Origin: Lachnospiraceae bacterium UBA1721 | GTDB lineage: Bacteria > Bacillota > Clostridia > Lachnospirales > Lachnospiraceae | Direction of reading: 5' to 3' | Assembly (NCBI GenBank): GCA_002317155.1 | Contig: DCIR01000020.1 | Location: 1-26,649 of the forward strand | DNA length: 26,649 nt | In this document: positions 8,362 through 15,924 of the stretch, piece by piece | Numbering within the stretch: the first letter of the stretch is position 1 | Layout of the letters: every line of letters starts with the position of its first letter | The notes under the pieces: model-generated | The model's database searches: none | Told to the model about the DNA's origin: nothing | Seen by the model: the letters and a program-made list of their open reading frames with translations, nothing else | Made by a program: the position numbers and the translations under genes

Positions 8362-9795
8362 TTAATCAAATGTGAATCTGTCGAATTCAGCAACCTCGCC
8401 ATCCTCTTTTGAAAGGAACTCAAAGTATACGGCATGCTTTCCGATTACGCCTGCAGTAATATTCGCAGTCTTTTCATTCTCACCTGCTGCCGCTTCAAAA
8501 CTTGATACGATGCGGCCTCTGTAAGAATCTATTCTCACATTAATCTTCAGATCCTTGTGCTCTCCGAGAACTACAGTGACGCTCTTTGGTCCGTTGTTAC
8601 CAAACTGAAGATATCTGAATCCTACGGTTGTTCCTGAAGACATTCCCACTACAGGTGTAGAGATTTCATCAATCTGCTCATAGCCCGGCTTTACATATGC
8701 ACGAGTCTTGCTGCCGTAAATATGGCAGGCATATCCTGCTGATATCCACTTGCGAGCATCGAGTCCGTTGATGTGAGGTCCCTGCGAGGTCATCTCTACA
8801 ACACCTGATGATACAGGCTCACCGTTAAGATACTTAACATCTCCGATATAGAGCATTTCATCAGCACCCATAGCAACATCAATAGGCTCCATCATTGCCT
8901 GACGCGAATACTCGTTGGTTCCGGTCTGACGATGATAGAAGATGTACCATTTTCCATTTACTTCCATGATTGAACCATGGTTGTTGCCCCACTGATATGT
9001 CTGAGTTCCGCAGCCCTCAGCATCCTTGAGAATTTCTCCGCCATTAAAGCTGATATCTCCGCCATCATGGAATGGACCAAAAGGAGAATCACTGAAACGA
9101 TATGAAAGAAAACCATTATTGGCATCATACACACCAAGTTCAGGAATAGGCTTCTCGTAACGCTTTGAATAAAGATATACATACTTGCCCATAACCTTAC
9201 GAGGACTTGATGCCTCAAAAAATGCGTCAATAAGTGAGATATGTCCGTCATCAACGGGATCCCAAGGGCAGGTAGAATGTCCGAGAGGATTGCAGACAAG
9301 GGTGTCCTCCTTGAATGTAGCCATATCATCCTCAAGCTCTACAATATAGCAGGGTGCAGCACAGCCTCCCCAATATGCATATACTTTTCCGTCGTCATCT
9401 ACGAGTACGCCGGGATCAAAGCCAAGCTTGGTCTCAACAGGATTCTCAAAAGGTCCCCAAGGAGTCTTTGAACTTGCAACAACTACAAGGCTTCCCTTTC
9501 TCTCAGCCGCATACATATAATATGTATCACCCTTTTTAACTACATCGGGCGCATACAATACAGAATCATAGTGAGTCTCATATGCCACACCATGACATTT
9601 CCAGTTGGTAAGATCATCAACTGGTGCAGACCATACAACATAGTTGCGTCCGCAATACTGCGTTACTTCAATATCATGTGAACCATATACATATACTCGT
9701 TTCTCACCATTATGCTCAAATACCCTGGGCTCTCCGTCCGGAACATGCTCCCAAAGAGGCATATAGGGGTTAGCACATTTTATATATTCTTTCAT
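8362..9795 (-). CDS. Cytoplasmic GH43 glycoside hydrolase with C-terminal CBM6-like domain
   Basis: This 477-residue enzyme has a five-bladed beta-propeller GH43 domain (about 8-320). The likely catalytic residues are D20 (general base, in PDGEPRVF), D127 (pKa modulator, in FDPGVLVD) and E194 (general acid, in FFEASSPRK). H273 (NNHGS) fits the central metal or water site. Residues of about 340-477 resemble a CBM6-type beta-sandwich. GH43 enzymes are arabinofuranosidases or xylosidases acting on plant hemicellulose. The exact substrate cannot be read from sequence. There is no signal peptide, so it acts on imported oligosaccharides. AAGGAG precedes the ATG after an A/G-rich leader. A GH127/GH146 enzyme at 24089 is also cytoplasmic and arabinose-directed, but lies far away with its own regulator. 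Confidence 0.9.
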   Translation of the reverse strand: MKEYIKCANPYMPLWEHVPDGEPRVFEHNGEKRVYVYGSHDIEVTQYCGRNYVVWSAPVDDLTNWKCHGVAYETHYDSVLYAPDVVKKGDTYYMYAAERKGSLVVVASSKTPWGPFENPVETKLGFDPGVLVDDDGKVYAYWGGCAAPCYIVELEDDMATFKEDTLVCNPLGHSTCPWDPVDDGHISLIDAFFEASSPRKVMGKYVYLYSKRYEKPIPELGVYDANNGFLSYRFSDSPFGPFHDGGDISFNGGEILKDAEGCGTQTYQWGNNHGSIMEVNGKWYIFYHRQTGTNEYSRQAMMEPIDVAMGADEMLYIGDVKYLNGEPVSSGVVEMTSQGPHINGLDARKWISAGYACHIYGSKTRAYVKPGYEQIDEISTPVVGMSSGTTVGFRYLQFGNNGPKSVTVVLGEHKDLKINVRIDSYRGRIVSSFEAAAGENEKTANITAGVIGKHAVYFEFLSKEDGEVAEFDRFTFD

Positions 9796-9894
9796 CGTAG
9801 TCTCCTTGTAGTCTTTATCTTTTAAGTTATCTTTTGTTTTGTCTCTGTCTTTACTTTGTCTATATCCATTGCTTATTTACAAATTCTGTTCTTC

Positions 9895-10236
9895 CTAGAA
9901 ATTTCTTCCGGCCCAGCCCCAGTCATTTACACCGTGATAGGTAACATAGACCTTGTCCGAAGGAATTCCAAGCTCATCCTCTAATATTTTGCAAATCTCT
10001 GCGGTCATATTTGAATATGAACTAGATGATGCATTACCAAACAGACTTACTGCGACATAAGCACCTTTCTCAAGCTTATTACCTGCAAAATAAAGATCAT
10101 ATCCATCCTCGATACCTACCATCAGGTAGCTCTCAGGCTTACCGATGAGTGACACCGCCTTACCAAACTTAGTCTTAAGGCTGTCCTTCTGTGTATCATT
10201 AAGTTCCAATGTGATTTTTGAATCAATAAAAGGCAT
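9895..10236 (-). CDS. MIF-like tautomerase (phenylpyruvate tautomerase-related)
   Basis: The 113-residue protein has the length and key features of macrophage migration inhibitory factor homologues. These are P2, exposed after Met removal as the catalytic base, a Lys at 33 in GKPESYLMV matching K32 of human MIF, and a C-terminal VYVTYHGVNDWGW..NF matching the human VGWNNSTF end. MIF family proteins form trimers and tautomerise phenylpyruvate or dopachrome. Their role in gut and rumen bacteria is not settled. GAGGAGG lies seven bases before the ATG. It follows a strong terminator, so it probably has its own promoter, perhaps inside the upstream hairpin region, where TATAAT occurs on this strand at 10283 to 10278. 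Confidence 0.9.
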   Translation of the reverse strand: MPFIDSKITLELNDTQKDSLKTKFGKAVSLIGKPESYLMVGIEDGYDLYFAGNKLEKGAYVAVSLFGNASSSSYSNMTAEICKILEDELGIPSDKVYVTYHGVNDWGWAGRNF

Positions 10237-10256
10237 ATCTAATCCTCCTCAAAAAA

Positions 10257-10333
10257 GCAGATTAATAAAAAATGCAGATTATAATATATAGTACATGCTT
10301 TCGCATACATTACTAATATATCCTAATCTGCAT
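10257..10333 (-). terminator. Large stem-loop terminator with a duplicated 3' arm
   Basis: On the minus strand ATGCAGATTA (10333 to 10324) pairs with TAATCTGCAT (10281 to 10272). An inner GCAT/ATGC stem is capped by a GAAA tetraloop, and TTTTTT follows. A second TAATCTGC (10264 to 10257), also followed by TTTTTT, lies just before the Shine-Dalgarno of the MIF-like gene. The first hairpin should end the ABC permease transcript. The second arm could form an alternative hairpin. Confidence 0.75.
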
Positions 10334-10356
10334 ATGTTTTCTATGAAAATATCTCA

Positions 10357-11268
10357 TTATTTTCTTTTATATGTTCTGCTGTATAGCACAACCATAATTC
10401 CAATACATACAACTGCCAATGCGCCTACATAAATCAGTGATGTTCTGTTGGTGACATTTCCATCAAAAAGATATGCTTCGAACGAAAATGTATTTCTTAT
10501 TGCCTCTGCAAATGCCCCATTATCTATTCCGCCTATTCCATCATTGATATGTTCAACCACGCCCTTAAGCAGCAGCTGTCTGAACATTACTGTCACATGG
10601 CTTGCAGGAAATAAGTTACATACAGTCTGAACGGTCGCACTGAAATTAGATGTGGGAATATATGCACCTATAACAAATCCGGCTGCCGCAGACAAAATTC
10701 CAAAAAATGCTGAGCTTACCGCGGTATTTTTGAACATCAGCATGATAATCATGAAAAATGCGGTCGATGATACAGAACCAACAATATCCATACCATAGAG
10801 CATGGCAATACACTCTGCAGATATATATGTATCCCCCATTATGGTAAGTGCAATTAATCCAACTGTAAGAACTATTGCAACCATAATAATTGAGCTGAGA
10901 CTGGAAGCTGTAAAATACGACAAAACTATCTGCCAACGCTTAAGAGGTGTGGCTGATATATCATAATCAATTTTATTCTCACGATCTTTGACAATAGTAT
11001 TGAGACAGTTAAACGGAACCGTAATAATAGCACTTCCCATTATTCCTGTAAGAAGTATTCCGTTTACAAGTGTATCAATATCTGAAGCTGCTATAAAATT
11101 CTCCAATCCAACCATTGAGTCCGAGATCGAGTCAACAAATGTTCCCTTTAGAAACAGCTGATAAAGAGCAAATACAATGATTGATGTAAGCATTGAGAAA
11201 ATAACCGCCATCAAATCCTTAAAATAGAGCATCATATTTCTTTTGGTAAAACCAACAAAACCTCTCAT
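10357..11268 (-). CDS. ABC-2 type transporter permease (exporter 1)
   Basis: A permease of about 303 residues with six membrane segments in the ABC2_membrane pattern and a long extracellular loop before the last segment. It forms the channel half of a DrrAB-like exporter with the ATPase just upstream (54 bases). The open frame extends to a TTG at 11289. I chose the ATG at 11268 because AAAGGAAG lies seven bases before it and the TTG has no site. The substrate is unknown; drugs, lipids, polysaccharides or peptides are all possible for this family. It ends at the large terminator hairpin at 10257-10333. Confidence 0.88.
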   Translation of the reverse strand: MRGFVGFTKRNMMLYFKDLMAVIFSMLTSIIVFALYQLFLKGTFVDSISDSMVGLENFIAASDIDTLVNGILLTGIMGSAIITVPFNCLNTIVKDRENKIDYDISATPLKRWQIVLSYFTASSLSSIIMVAIVLTVGLIALTIMGDTYISAECIAMLYGMDIVGSVSSTAFFMIIMLMFKNTAVSSAFFGILSAAAGFVIGAYIPTSNFSATVQTVCNLFPASHVTVMFRQLLLKGVVEHINDGIGGIDNGAFAEAIRNTFSFEAYLFDGNVTNRTSLIYVGALAVVCIGIMVVLYSRTYKRK

Positions 11269-11321
11269 ATCTATCTTCCTTTCAAGCAATGATTCATATG
11301 TTCATCCGCATATAAACTCTT

Positions 11322-12227
11322 TTATGCAAACTCTTTCCCTGTCAAATTAAGGAACACATCATCCATGCTGCCCTTGATAATTTCGTAATCGGTAATCACA
11401 TCTCTTCGTTCATAAATAAGCTCTGTCAGATTACCCTCCACCACCGAATTGTAGTGGTCAACATCATACTCAACTCTTGTAGCCTTCATTTCTTTGAGTA
11501 CTTTCTCCGCATTCTCACACTCCGGCGTATACCATACAAATCTGTTGTGTGTATATTTTGATTTAAGCTCCGCAGGTGTTCCCTTGCAGACAATTTTTCC
11601 CTTATCCAAAATCACTACATGGTCCGCATCCCTGGTCTCCTCCATGTAATGTGTGGTAAGGAAAATAGTCATTCCCTGCTCCTTACGAAGGATATTAATG
11701 TAATCCCACACAAGTTTTCTCGACTTCGGATCAAGACCGGTGGTCGGCTCATCCAGGAAAAGAATCTTCGGCTGATTGATAAGCGCTCTCATGATGTCTA
11801 CTCGTCTGCGCTGCCCTCCGGAAAGCTTCTCATATTTGCGATTCCATATTTCATCCATCTCAAAGGATTTGGAAATATCTGCAAGCCTCTCCTTGATTTC
11901 ACTCTTTTTCAATCCATAGTATGTGCCTCTGGTATAAAGGTTTTCCTTCACGGTAAGCTTCCCATCCAGAACTGAATTCTGGAAAACAATACCAATTCTT
12001 TTTCTTATCTCATCATCCTGTGTACCAAGCTCAAATCCACATATTTTTGCATTGCCTCCGGACTTTTCCAATATTGTGCAAAGCATATTGATGGTGGTGG
12101 ATTTACCGGCTCCGTTCTCTCCGAGGAATGCGAACAGCTCGCCCTCCTCTACAGAAAAAGAAATACCATCCACCGCAAGATGCTCTCTGTATTTTTTCTT
12201 TAACTCTTCGACCTCGATAACCTTCAT
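11322..12227 (-). CDS. ABC transporter ATP-binding protein (exporter 1, DrrA-like)
   Basis: This 301-residue nucleotide-binding subunit has Walker A GENGAGKST (36-44), Q-loop Q83, signature LSGGQ (135-139), Walker B ILFLDE (155-160) and switch H193. A C-terminal extension (about 215-301) is typical of DrrA-type exporter ATPases. It powers the permease encoded downstream. GGGGTG precedes the ATG. The gene follows the LytTR-DUF3021 pair at 12418-13283, after a terminator hairpin that also holds an AGTTGC direct repeat with 21-bp period. Regulation by a LytTR protein is therefore proposed but not shown. Confidence 0.93.
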   Translation of the reverse strand: MKVIEVEELKKKYREHLAVDGISFSVEEGELFAFLGENGAGKSTTINMLCTILEKSGGNAKICGFELGTQDDEIRKRIGIVFQNSVLDGKLTVKENLYTRGTYYGLKKSEIKERLADISKSFEMDEIWNRKYEKLSGGQRRRVDIMRALINQPKILFLDEPTTGLDPKSRKLVWDYINILRKEQGMTIFLTTHYMEETRDADHVVILDKGKIVCKGTPAELKSKYTHNRFVWYTPECENAEKVLKEMKATRVEYDVDHYNSVVEGNLTELIYERRDVITDYEIIKGSMDDVFLNLTGKEFA

Positions 12228-12345
12228 GATTCACCCCGTATTTATTGTCTTCAACGACTCTTAATTCGTATTTATCCTTTGCGAGCTCTTTATTTGAGAG
12301 TTGCTTTTGTCTATGTATGCACAATAATATTTTTCGGAGCATAAA

Positions 12346-12396
12346 AAAAGAGCAACCCTACCAAGTTGCATAAACTTGATACTAAGTTGCTCTTTT
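12346..12396 (-). terminator. Terminator after LytTR-DUF3021 pair
   Basis: Outer arms AAAAGAGCAAC (12346-12356) and GTTGCTCTTTT (12386-12396) are perfect complements. A CAAGTT/AACTTG inner stem sits in the loop. On the minus strand a TTTTTTT run follows. It ends the upstream operon just before the ABC exporter 1 genes. Confidence 0.8.
12363..12390 (-). promoter_or_regulatory. AAGTTGC direct repeat, 21-bp period, upstream of exporter 1
   Basis: AAGTTGC occurs at 12363-12369 and 12384-12390, exactly 21 bases apart. On the minus strand a possible -35 TTGCTC (12355 to 12350) follows seven bases after the proximal copy, and TATTAT lies 20 bases further. Long spacers of that kind are seen at AgrA-activated promoters. 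A third, looser copy, GAGTTGC, is at 12298-12304. It overlaps the terminator stem, so both roles compete. LytTR binding is inference. Confidence 0.45.
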
Positions 12397-12417
12397 GTAA
12401 ACACTTTTTCGCAATAA

Positions 12418-12849
12418 TCACTCTTCATCACGAATATCATTAAGCGCTTCATTGATCTCTTTATCCTCTTGCCTGTTAATGATAAATCCACCAACCCAGG
12501 CAAAAACATATACCGCGAAATATGAAATTGAAACGAATAAAAATCCTGACCATGTAGTAAACCACTTAAACAGCCAGCCAATCAAGGAATTGATAACATA
12601 CAGCAGTATACAATGAATAATAACTCTGATAACAAACTGCTTTTTAGTCTTTTCAAATACATTCATCAATAAAAGCGCAGACGGAATCGCACACAGTATT
12701 CCTCCTACTATTGCACTTCCCGGCATATACCATTGAAAATACATTTCCCCGCCTTTTAGATGTTCAATCAGGCCTTCCAAAGATATTGCAAACGTTATAC
12801 CCACAGTAATCAAAAGAGCCTGCAGAAAAATCACTTTTAAGTATTTCAT
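12418..12849 (-). CDS. DUF3021 family four-helix membrane protein (pair A)
   Basis: This 143-residue protein has four predicted membrane segments (about 7-27, 43-64, 72-94 and 100-124) and a short acidic cytoplasmic tail, matching DUF3021. These proteins are regularly encoded directly after stand-alone LytTR regulators and are presumed membrane partners or inhibitors, as in LytTR Regulatory Systems. The start codon overlaps the LytTR stop by one base (TAATG), so the two are translationally coupled. It is followed by the terminator at 12346-12396. The signal it senses is unknown. Confidence 0.85.
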   Translation of the reverse strand: MKYLKVIFLQALLITVGITFAISLEGLIEHLKGGEMYFQWYMPGSAIVGGILCAIPSALLLMNVFEKTKKQFVIRVIIHCILLYVINSLIGWLFKWFTTWSGFLFVSISYFAVYVFAWVGGFIINRQEDKEINEALNDIRDEE

Positions 12850-13283
12850 TATAGTCCCAGCCTCCTTTTGATATCCTTCACGTAGCTTCTTGATACTACC
12901 AGCTCTTCACCGTTTAACATCGTAGCCACCATTCGTCCGCCAAACTCCGAAGTGACATTCTGTACCTTTTTGAGATTTACCACCATCGACTTAGACACTC
13001 TGGCACAAAATATACCAAGAGACTCCTCAAGTTCATACAGCCTTTCCTTGGTCTCATAGCACTCATCTTTTGTATATATGTAAGTCCTCTTGTCCACAGA
13101 CTCTGCATAATATATCACACCATGCTTTATCAGAAACGTCTTGCCATCCTTGGTTGCAGATATTTTCCCTATTCCGCCCTCCAGCAAATCTATCGCGGTC
13201 TGTATATCTTTATTCAATTCTATTGCACGGATTGTAGCCTCTTCTTTTTCGACTAAATCCACCTGTTCAAATGTTACTTTCAA
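12849..13283 (-). CDS. LytTR-domain transcriptional regulator (pair A)
   Basis: The 144-residue protein has the LytTR domain at about 45-142 (FCARVSKSMVVNLKK; VVSRSYVKDIKRRL). It has no receiver domain. The predicted start is TTG at 13283. It gives MKVTFEQVD, which aligns with the N-termini of the two other LytTR proteins in this window (MKFRIEVDE, MKIEIDIDD), and an AGAGAT-like site lies just upstream. No ATG fits. It is coupled to the DUF3021 gene. There is no clear terminator in the 83 bases behind the previous gene at 13367, so readthrough from exporter 2 may also feed it. Confidence 0.88.
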   Translation of the reverse strand: MKVTFEQVDLVEKEEATIRAIELNKDIQTAIDLLEGGIGKISATKDGKTFLIKHGVIYYAESVDKRTYIYTKDECYETKERLYELEESLGIFCARVSKSMVVNLKKVQNVTSEFGGRMVATMLNGEELVVSRSYVKDIKRRLGL

Positions 13284-13366
13284 TTATCTCTACCCGTATA
13301 TATTTATAACAATCTGATAAACGCACACTTCTGTTTAATATTTCTATTTAGCATATCTAATATATC

Positions 13367-13840
13367 TTATTTTTCATTCTGCAATCTAGCAAGCGCCTGC
13401 TCCATCTTTTGGTTCTCAGCTCTTTCCTCAAGCTTGCTGATGGTTATGCTCAAAGCTGTGCAGATGACAAATGATACTCCGAAGCCTACCCATGCCCTCA
13501 CTTCATTAATCGGAAACCAATCAAAGCAAATTGCGAAAACCACCATTGCCGCTACTGTGCATCCGAAAAAGCACACATTTCTGGCTATGACATTCATAGA
13601 CTTAATCAACTTATCTGTCAAAAACAGAATCTGTGCCACCGTAATAATTAACGCTAAAACAAGTAGCTGAAAAAGTGTCGCAACAGTAAGTCCCTGCTTT
13701 CCGAGTTCAAATAAAGTTGAGTGCTCTTTTGCCATATCACCTATAGTTACTGAAAAAATCATAAATATGGCGACGATGATTCCATATGTTGCAAACAGCT
13801 GTCCTATATAACTGAAAATTGTTTTTCTGTCTTCCATCAT
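13367..13840 (-). CDS. DUF3021 family four-helix membrane protein (pair B)
   Basis: About 157 residues, with four predicted membrane segments (about 13-33, 50-72, 87-106 and 115-137) and a charged coiled C-terminal tail (KLEERAENQKMEQALARLQ). It is the membrane partner of the LytTR gene just upstream. The frame is open to an ATG at 13855. I prefer the ATG at 13840 because it overlaps the LytTR stop as ATGA and follows GGGAG, while the ATG at 13855 has no properly spaced site; the next codon (13837) is also an ATG. It is the last gene of the four-gene exporter 2 operon. Confidence 0.8.
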   Translation of the reverse strand: MMEDRKTIFSYIGQLFATYGIIVAIFMIFSVTIGDMAKEHSTLFELGKQGLTVATLFQLLVLALIITVAQILFLTDKLIKSMNVIARNVCFFGCTVAAMVVFAICFDWFPINEVRAWVGFGVSFVICTALSITISKLEERAENQKMEQALARLQNEK

Positions 13841-14277
13841 TTTACTCCCAAACATTTCCTCAATTCATCCGCATACATTCTGGATACGATAATTTGCTCA
13901 CCATTAACCAATGTAACGCGAATCTTACGATTAATCTCAGCCTTTAAGCTCTTGATTTTCCTAAGATTAATAATACTCTGCTTGCTTACACGGAAAAATT
14001 TTTTCTCCAGCAATTCTTTCTCAACCTCATACAGCTTTAAGTCAGACTCATATGCTGTATCCTCGGTATAGACAAATGTATTGCGCTCTACCGCCTCTAT
14101 GTAGAGTATTTTATCAATATCCAACAGGAAGGTCTCATCATCCTTTTTTACAGCCAGCTGCATATTAATCATGCGCATCATCGATATTATTTTTTCGACA
14201 TCCTGATTAATACCCGGTGCCTTTATCTGCACTGATATATCAGGATACTTATCATCAATATCTATTTCTATTTTCAT
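13837..14277 (-). CDS. LytTR-domain transcriptional regulator (pair B)
   Basis: This 146-residue stand-alone LytTR protein has an N-terminal helical part (1-45) and the DNA-binding domain at about 45-143, with FFRVSKQSIINLRKI and IVSRMYADELRK. There is no receiver domain. The gene sits inside a tightly coupled operon: its ATG overlaps the permease stop by one base (TAATG) and its stop overlaps the DUF3021 start. It is thus made together with exporter 2, and feedback control of that operon is the natural hypothesis. Candidate binding sites are the 21-bp-period repeats at 15879-15916. Confidence 0.9.
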   Translation of the reverse strand: MKIEIDIDDKYPDISVQIKAPGINQDVEKIISMMRMINMQLAVKKDDETFLLDIDKILYIEAVERNTFVYTEDTAYESDLKLYEVEKELLEKKFFRVSKQSIINLRKIKSLKAEINRKIRVTLVNGEQIIVSRMYADELRKCLGVK

Positions 14278-14963
14278 TACTCTAATCCTTTGTGTTTATA
14301 GGTAACGCAAAACAAAACCATCAAGATCGCTATATTTACAGCCATGACTATATATGTCTCTTTTTCGATTGAATCAAGACTCAATGTATCCAGACAAATT
14401 CTAAGCTGCTGCGTATAAAATATTTTAGAAATCCTGGCAATACGCTCATTGAACATGGAAAGCATCGGTGCAAAAGACAATACCATCATCGCCGGCATAA
14501 CCAATGAAGTCGCACTCATCTGACTTGTTGAAAAAATACCCACACATGCTCCGGCTACGATTGATATCACAAAACCAACACCCATGAAGCACATATATGT
14601 CAATATATCTCTTCCTCTAAAACTTGTAGCCATCACGCCTGCACCTATCATGCAGATGGTCCATACATAGATTCCTACTCCCAGCAGATACTGCCATGGC
14701 TTCACATTTGCCATCATCATCACTCTAAGTGTATTCTTCTCCTTTTCCTCAGAAATAATAGCAGCAACCGACGTCAGCGGAGCCATACCGATGTACATTA
14801 CAGAAAATAATTTTGTAAAAAAAAGCTCCGGCATACCCTCGATACGGATTGCATTTTCCATTACAAGCGTCATTATCGGGAAAAGAATAAACTGTATAAG
14901 TATTGTCCTATTTTTTAATGTATCTTTCAACTGCTTTTTAATTATTATCAAACTGTTACGCAT
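14277..14963 (-). CDS. ABC-2 type permease (exporter 2)
   Basis: This 228-residue permease has six predicted membrane segments (about 22-38, 50-70, 95-113, 122-145, 150-170 and 207-224) and a cytoplasmic EEKEKNTLRVMMMANVKP stretch, the coupling-helix signature of ABC-2 permeases. It starts directly after the ATPase stop codon (TAG then ATG), so expression is coupled. It is shorter than the exporter 1 permease because it lacks the long last extracellular loop. The substrate is unknown; small bacteriocin or lantibiotic-immunity exporters often have this size. Confidence 0.87.
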   Translation of the reverse strand: MRNSLIIIKKQLKDTLKNRTILIQFILFPIMTLVMENAIRIEGMPELFFTKLFSVMYIGMAPLTSVAAIISEEKEKNTLRVMMMANVKPWQYLLGVGIYVWTICMIGAGVMATSFRGRDILTYMCFMGVGFVISIVAGACVGIFSTSQMSATSLVMPAMMVLSFAPMLSMFNERIARISKIFYTQQLRICLDTLSLDSIEKETYIVMAVNIAILMVLFCVTYKHKGLE

Positions 14964-15809
14964 CTATGCTTCCTCCAATTTTCTTCCTGTAATTTCCAGA
15001 AAAACTGTCTCAAGATTTGGCTCTGATGAATGAATTGTCTCCACCATTCCATTTTTCAGCAACTCAAATATTTTCTCTGCTGCTTCTTTGTTATGCGGCA
15101 ATTCGATTTCTTCACCTGACGCCAGATGCATCGACAGCGTTTTCTGATGATTGTATTTTCTGCATATCTCTTCCGGCACACCACACTCAACTATACGGCC
15201 TTCATTAAGAAGTGCCACGTTATCACATAATGCTGCAGCCTCCTCCATATTGTGGGTAGTCAGAAAAATCGTACATCCCATGTTTTTCTTCTCAAGAATC
15301 AGCTTATGTATGGCCTTCATAGATTGGGGATCTAATCCACTCGTTGGCTCATCCAAGAAAATAATTTTAGGATTATGCATAAATACTCTTGCAAGCTTAA
15401 GCCTCGCCTGCATGCCTTTTGATAATTTTGACGCGGCTCTTTTTCCTGCTTCACCCAAGCCCACATACTCAAGAATCTCACTAATACGGCTGTGCGATAT
15501 ACCGTATATATCCGCAAAAATTTTTAGATTGTCATTACATGAAAGTCTTTCATACAAGCCAAAAGAATCCATCATGATTCCTATCTTTTTCTTATCTTCT
15601 CCGGTCAGTTTATTTACCGGTTTGCCCATCACCTTCACATTTCCCGAATCAAAGATAAGCTGATCTGTCAGGATTTTTATCAACGTGGTTTTACCTGCAC
15701 CGGAAGGTCCAAGCAGACCAAATATCTGTCCTTCCTCAATATCCAGATTTATTCCGCTCAATACATTTTTATCGCCAAAACTTTTAAGAACATCCTCGCA
15801 ATGAATCAT
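14964..15809 (-). CDS. ABC transporter ATP-binding protein (exporter 2)
   Basis: From the ATG at 15809 the protein has 281 residues: Walker A GPSGAGKT (34-41), signature LSKGMQ (129-134), Walker B KIIFLDE (148-154) and the switch His in FLTTHNMEEA. The Q-loop glutamine is replaced by Asp (IGIMMDSFGLYERLS, D81), a variant I associate with bacitracin- and lantibiotic-type exporters. The frame is open to a TTG at 15842, but GGAGG lies about nine bases before the ATG at 15809, which is therefore preferred. It heads a four-gene operon: ATPase, permease, LytTR, DUF3021. Confidence 0.92.
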   Translation of the reverse strand: MIHCEDVLKSFGDKNVLSGINLDIEEGQIFGLLGPSGAGKTTLIKILTDQLIFDSGNVKVMGKPVNKLTGEDKKKIGIMMDSFGLYERLSCNDNLKIFADIYGISHSRISEILEYVGLGEAGKRAASKLSKGMQARLKLARVFMHNPKIIFLDEPTSGLDPQSMKAIHKLILEKKNMGCTIFLTTHNMEEAAALCDNVALLNEGRIVECGVPEEICRKYNHQKTLSMHLASGEEIELPHNKEAAEKIFELLKNGMVETIHSSEPNLETVFLEITGRKLEEA

Positions 15810-15865
15810 AAAAATATGCCTCCGTTTCTTTGTTGATAACAAAGTAACAGAGGCAAAATCTTTTT

Positions 15866-15916
15866 ACTATAGCCTATGACATGAGTTGCCAATATCGATA
15901 CATAAGTTGCCAGTAT
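15866..15916 (-). promoter_or_regulatory. Direct-repeat operator and -10 of the exporter 2 operon
   Basis: ACATGAGTTGCCAATAT (15879-15895) and ACATAAGTTGCCAGTAT (15900-15916) match at 15 of 17 bases with a 21-bp period. On the minus strand TATAGT (15871 to 15866) lies just downstream as a -10. TTGGCA in the proximal repeat could be a -35 with a short 15-base spacer. The site is in the 115-base gap before the exporter 2 ATPase. Spacing of two helical turns is the LytTR dimer pattern. Confidence 0.6.
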
Positions 15917-15924
15917 TGGTCACC

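Noticed and set aside
11269..11289. TTG start seven codons upstream for the exporter 1 permease
   Set aside because: AAAGGAAG is placed for the ATG at 11268, and nothing precedes the TTG.
15810..15842. TTG start eleven codons upstream for the exporter 2 ATPase
   Set aside because: The GGAGG site lies within the extension and fits the ATG at 15809, where the ABC domain begins.
15809..15924. Small peptide gene between the XRE regulator and exporter 2
   Set aside because: Only ATG frames of about nine codons or fewer without a ribosome binding site are present.
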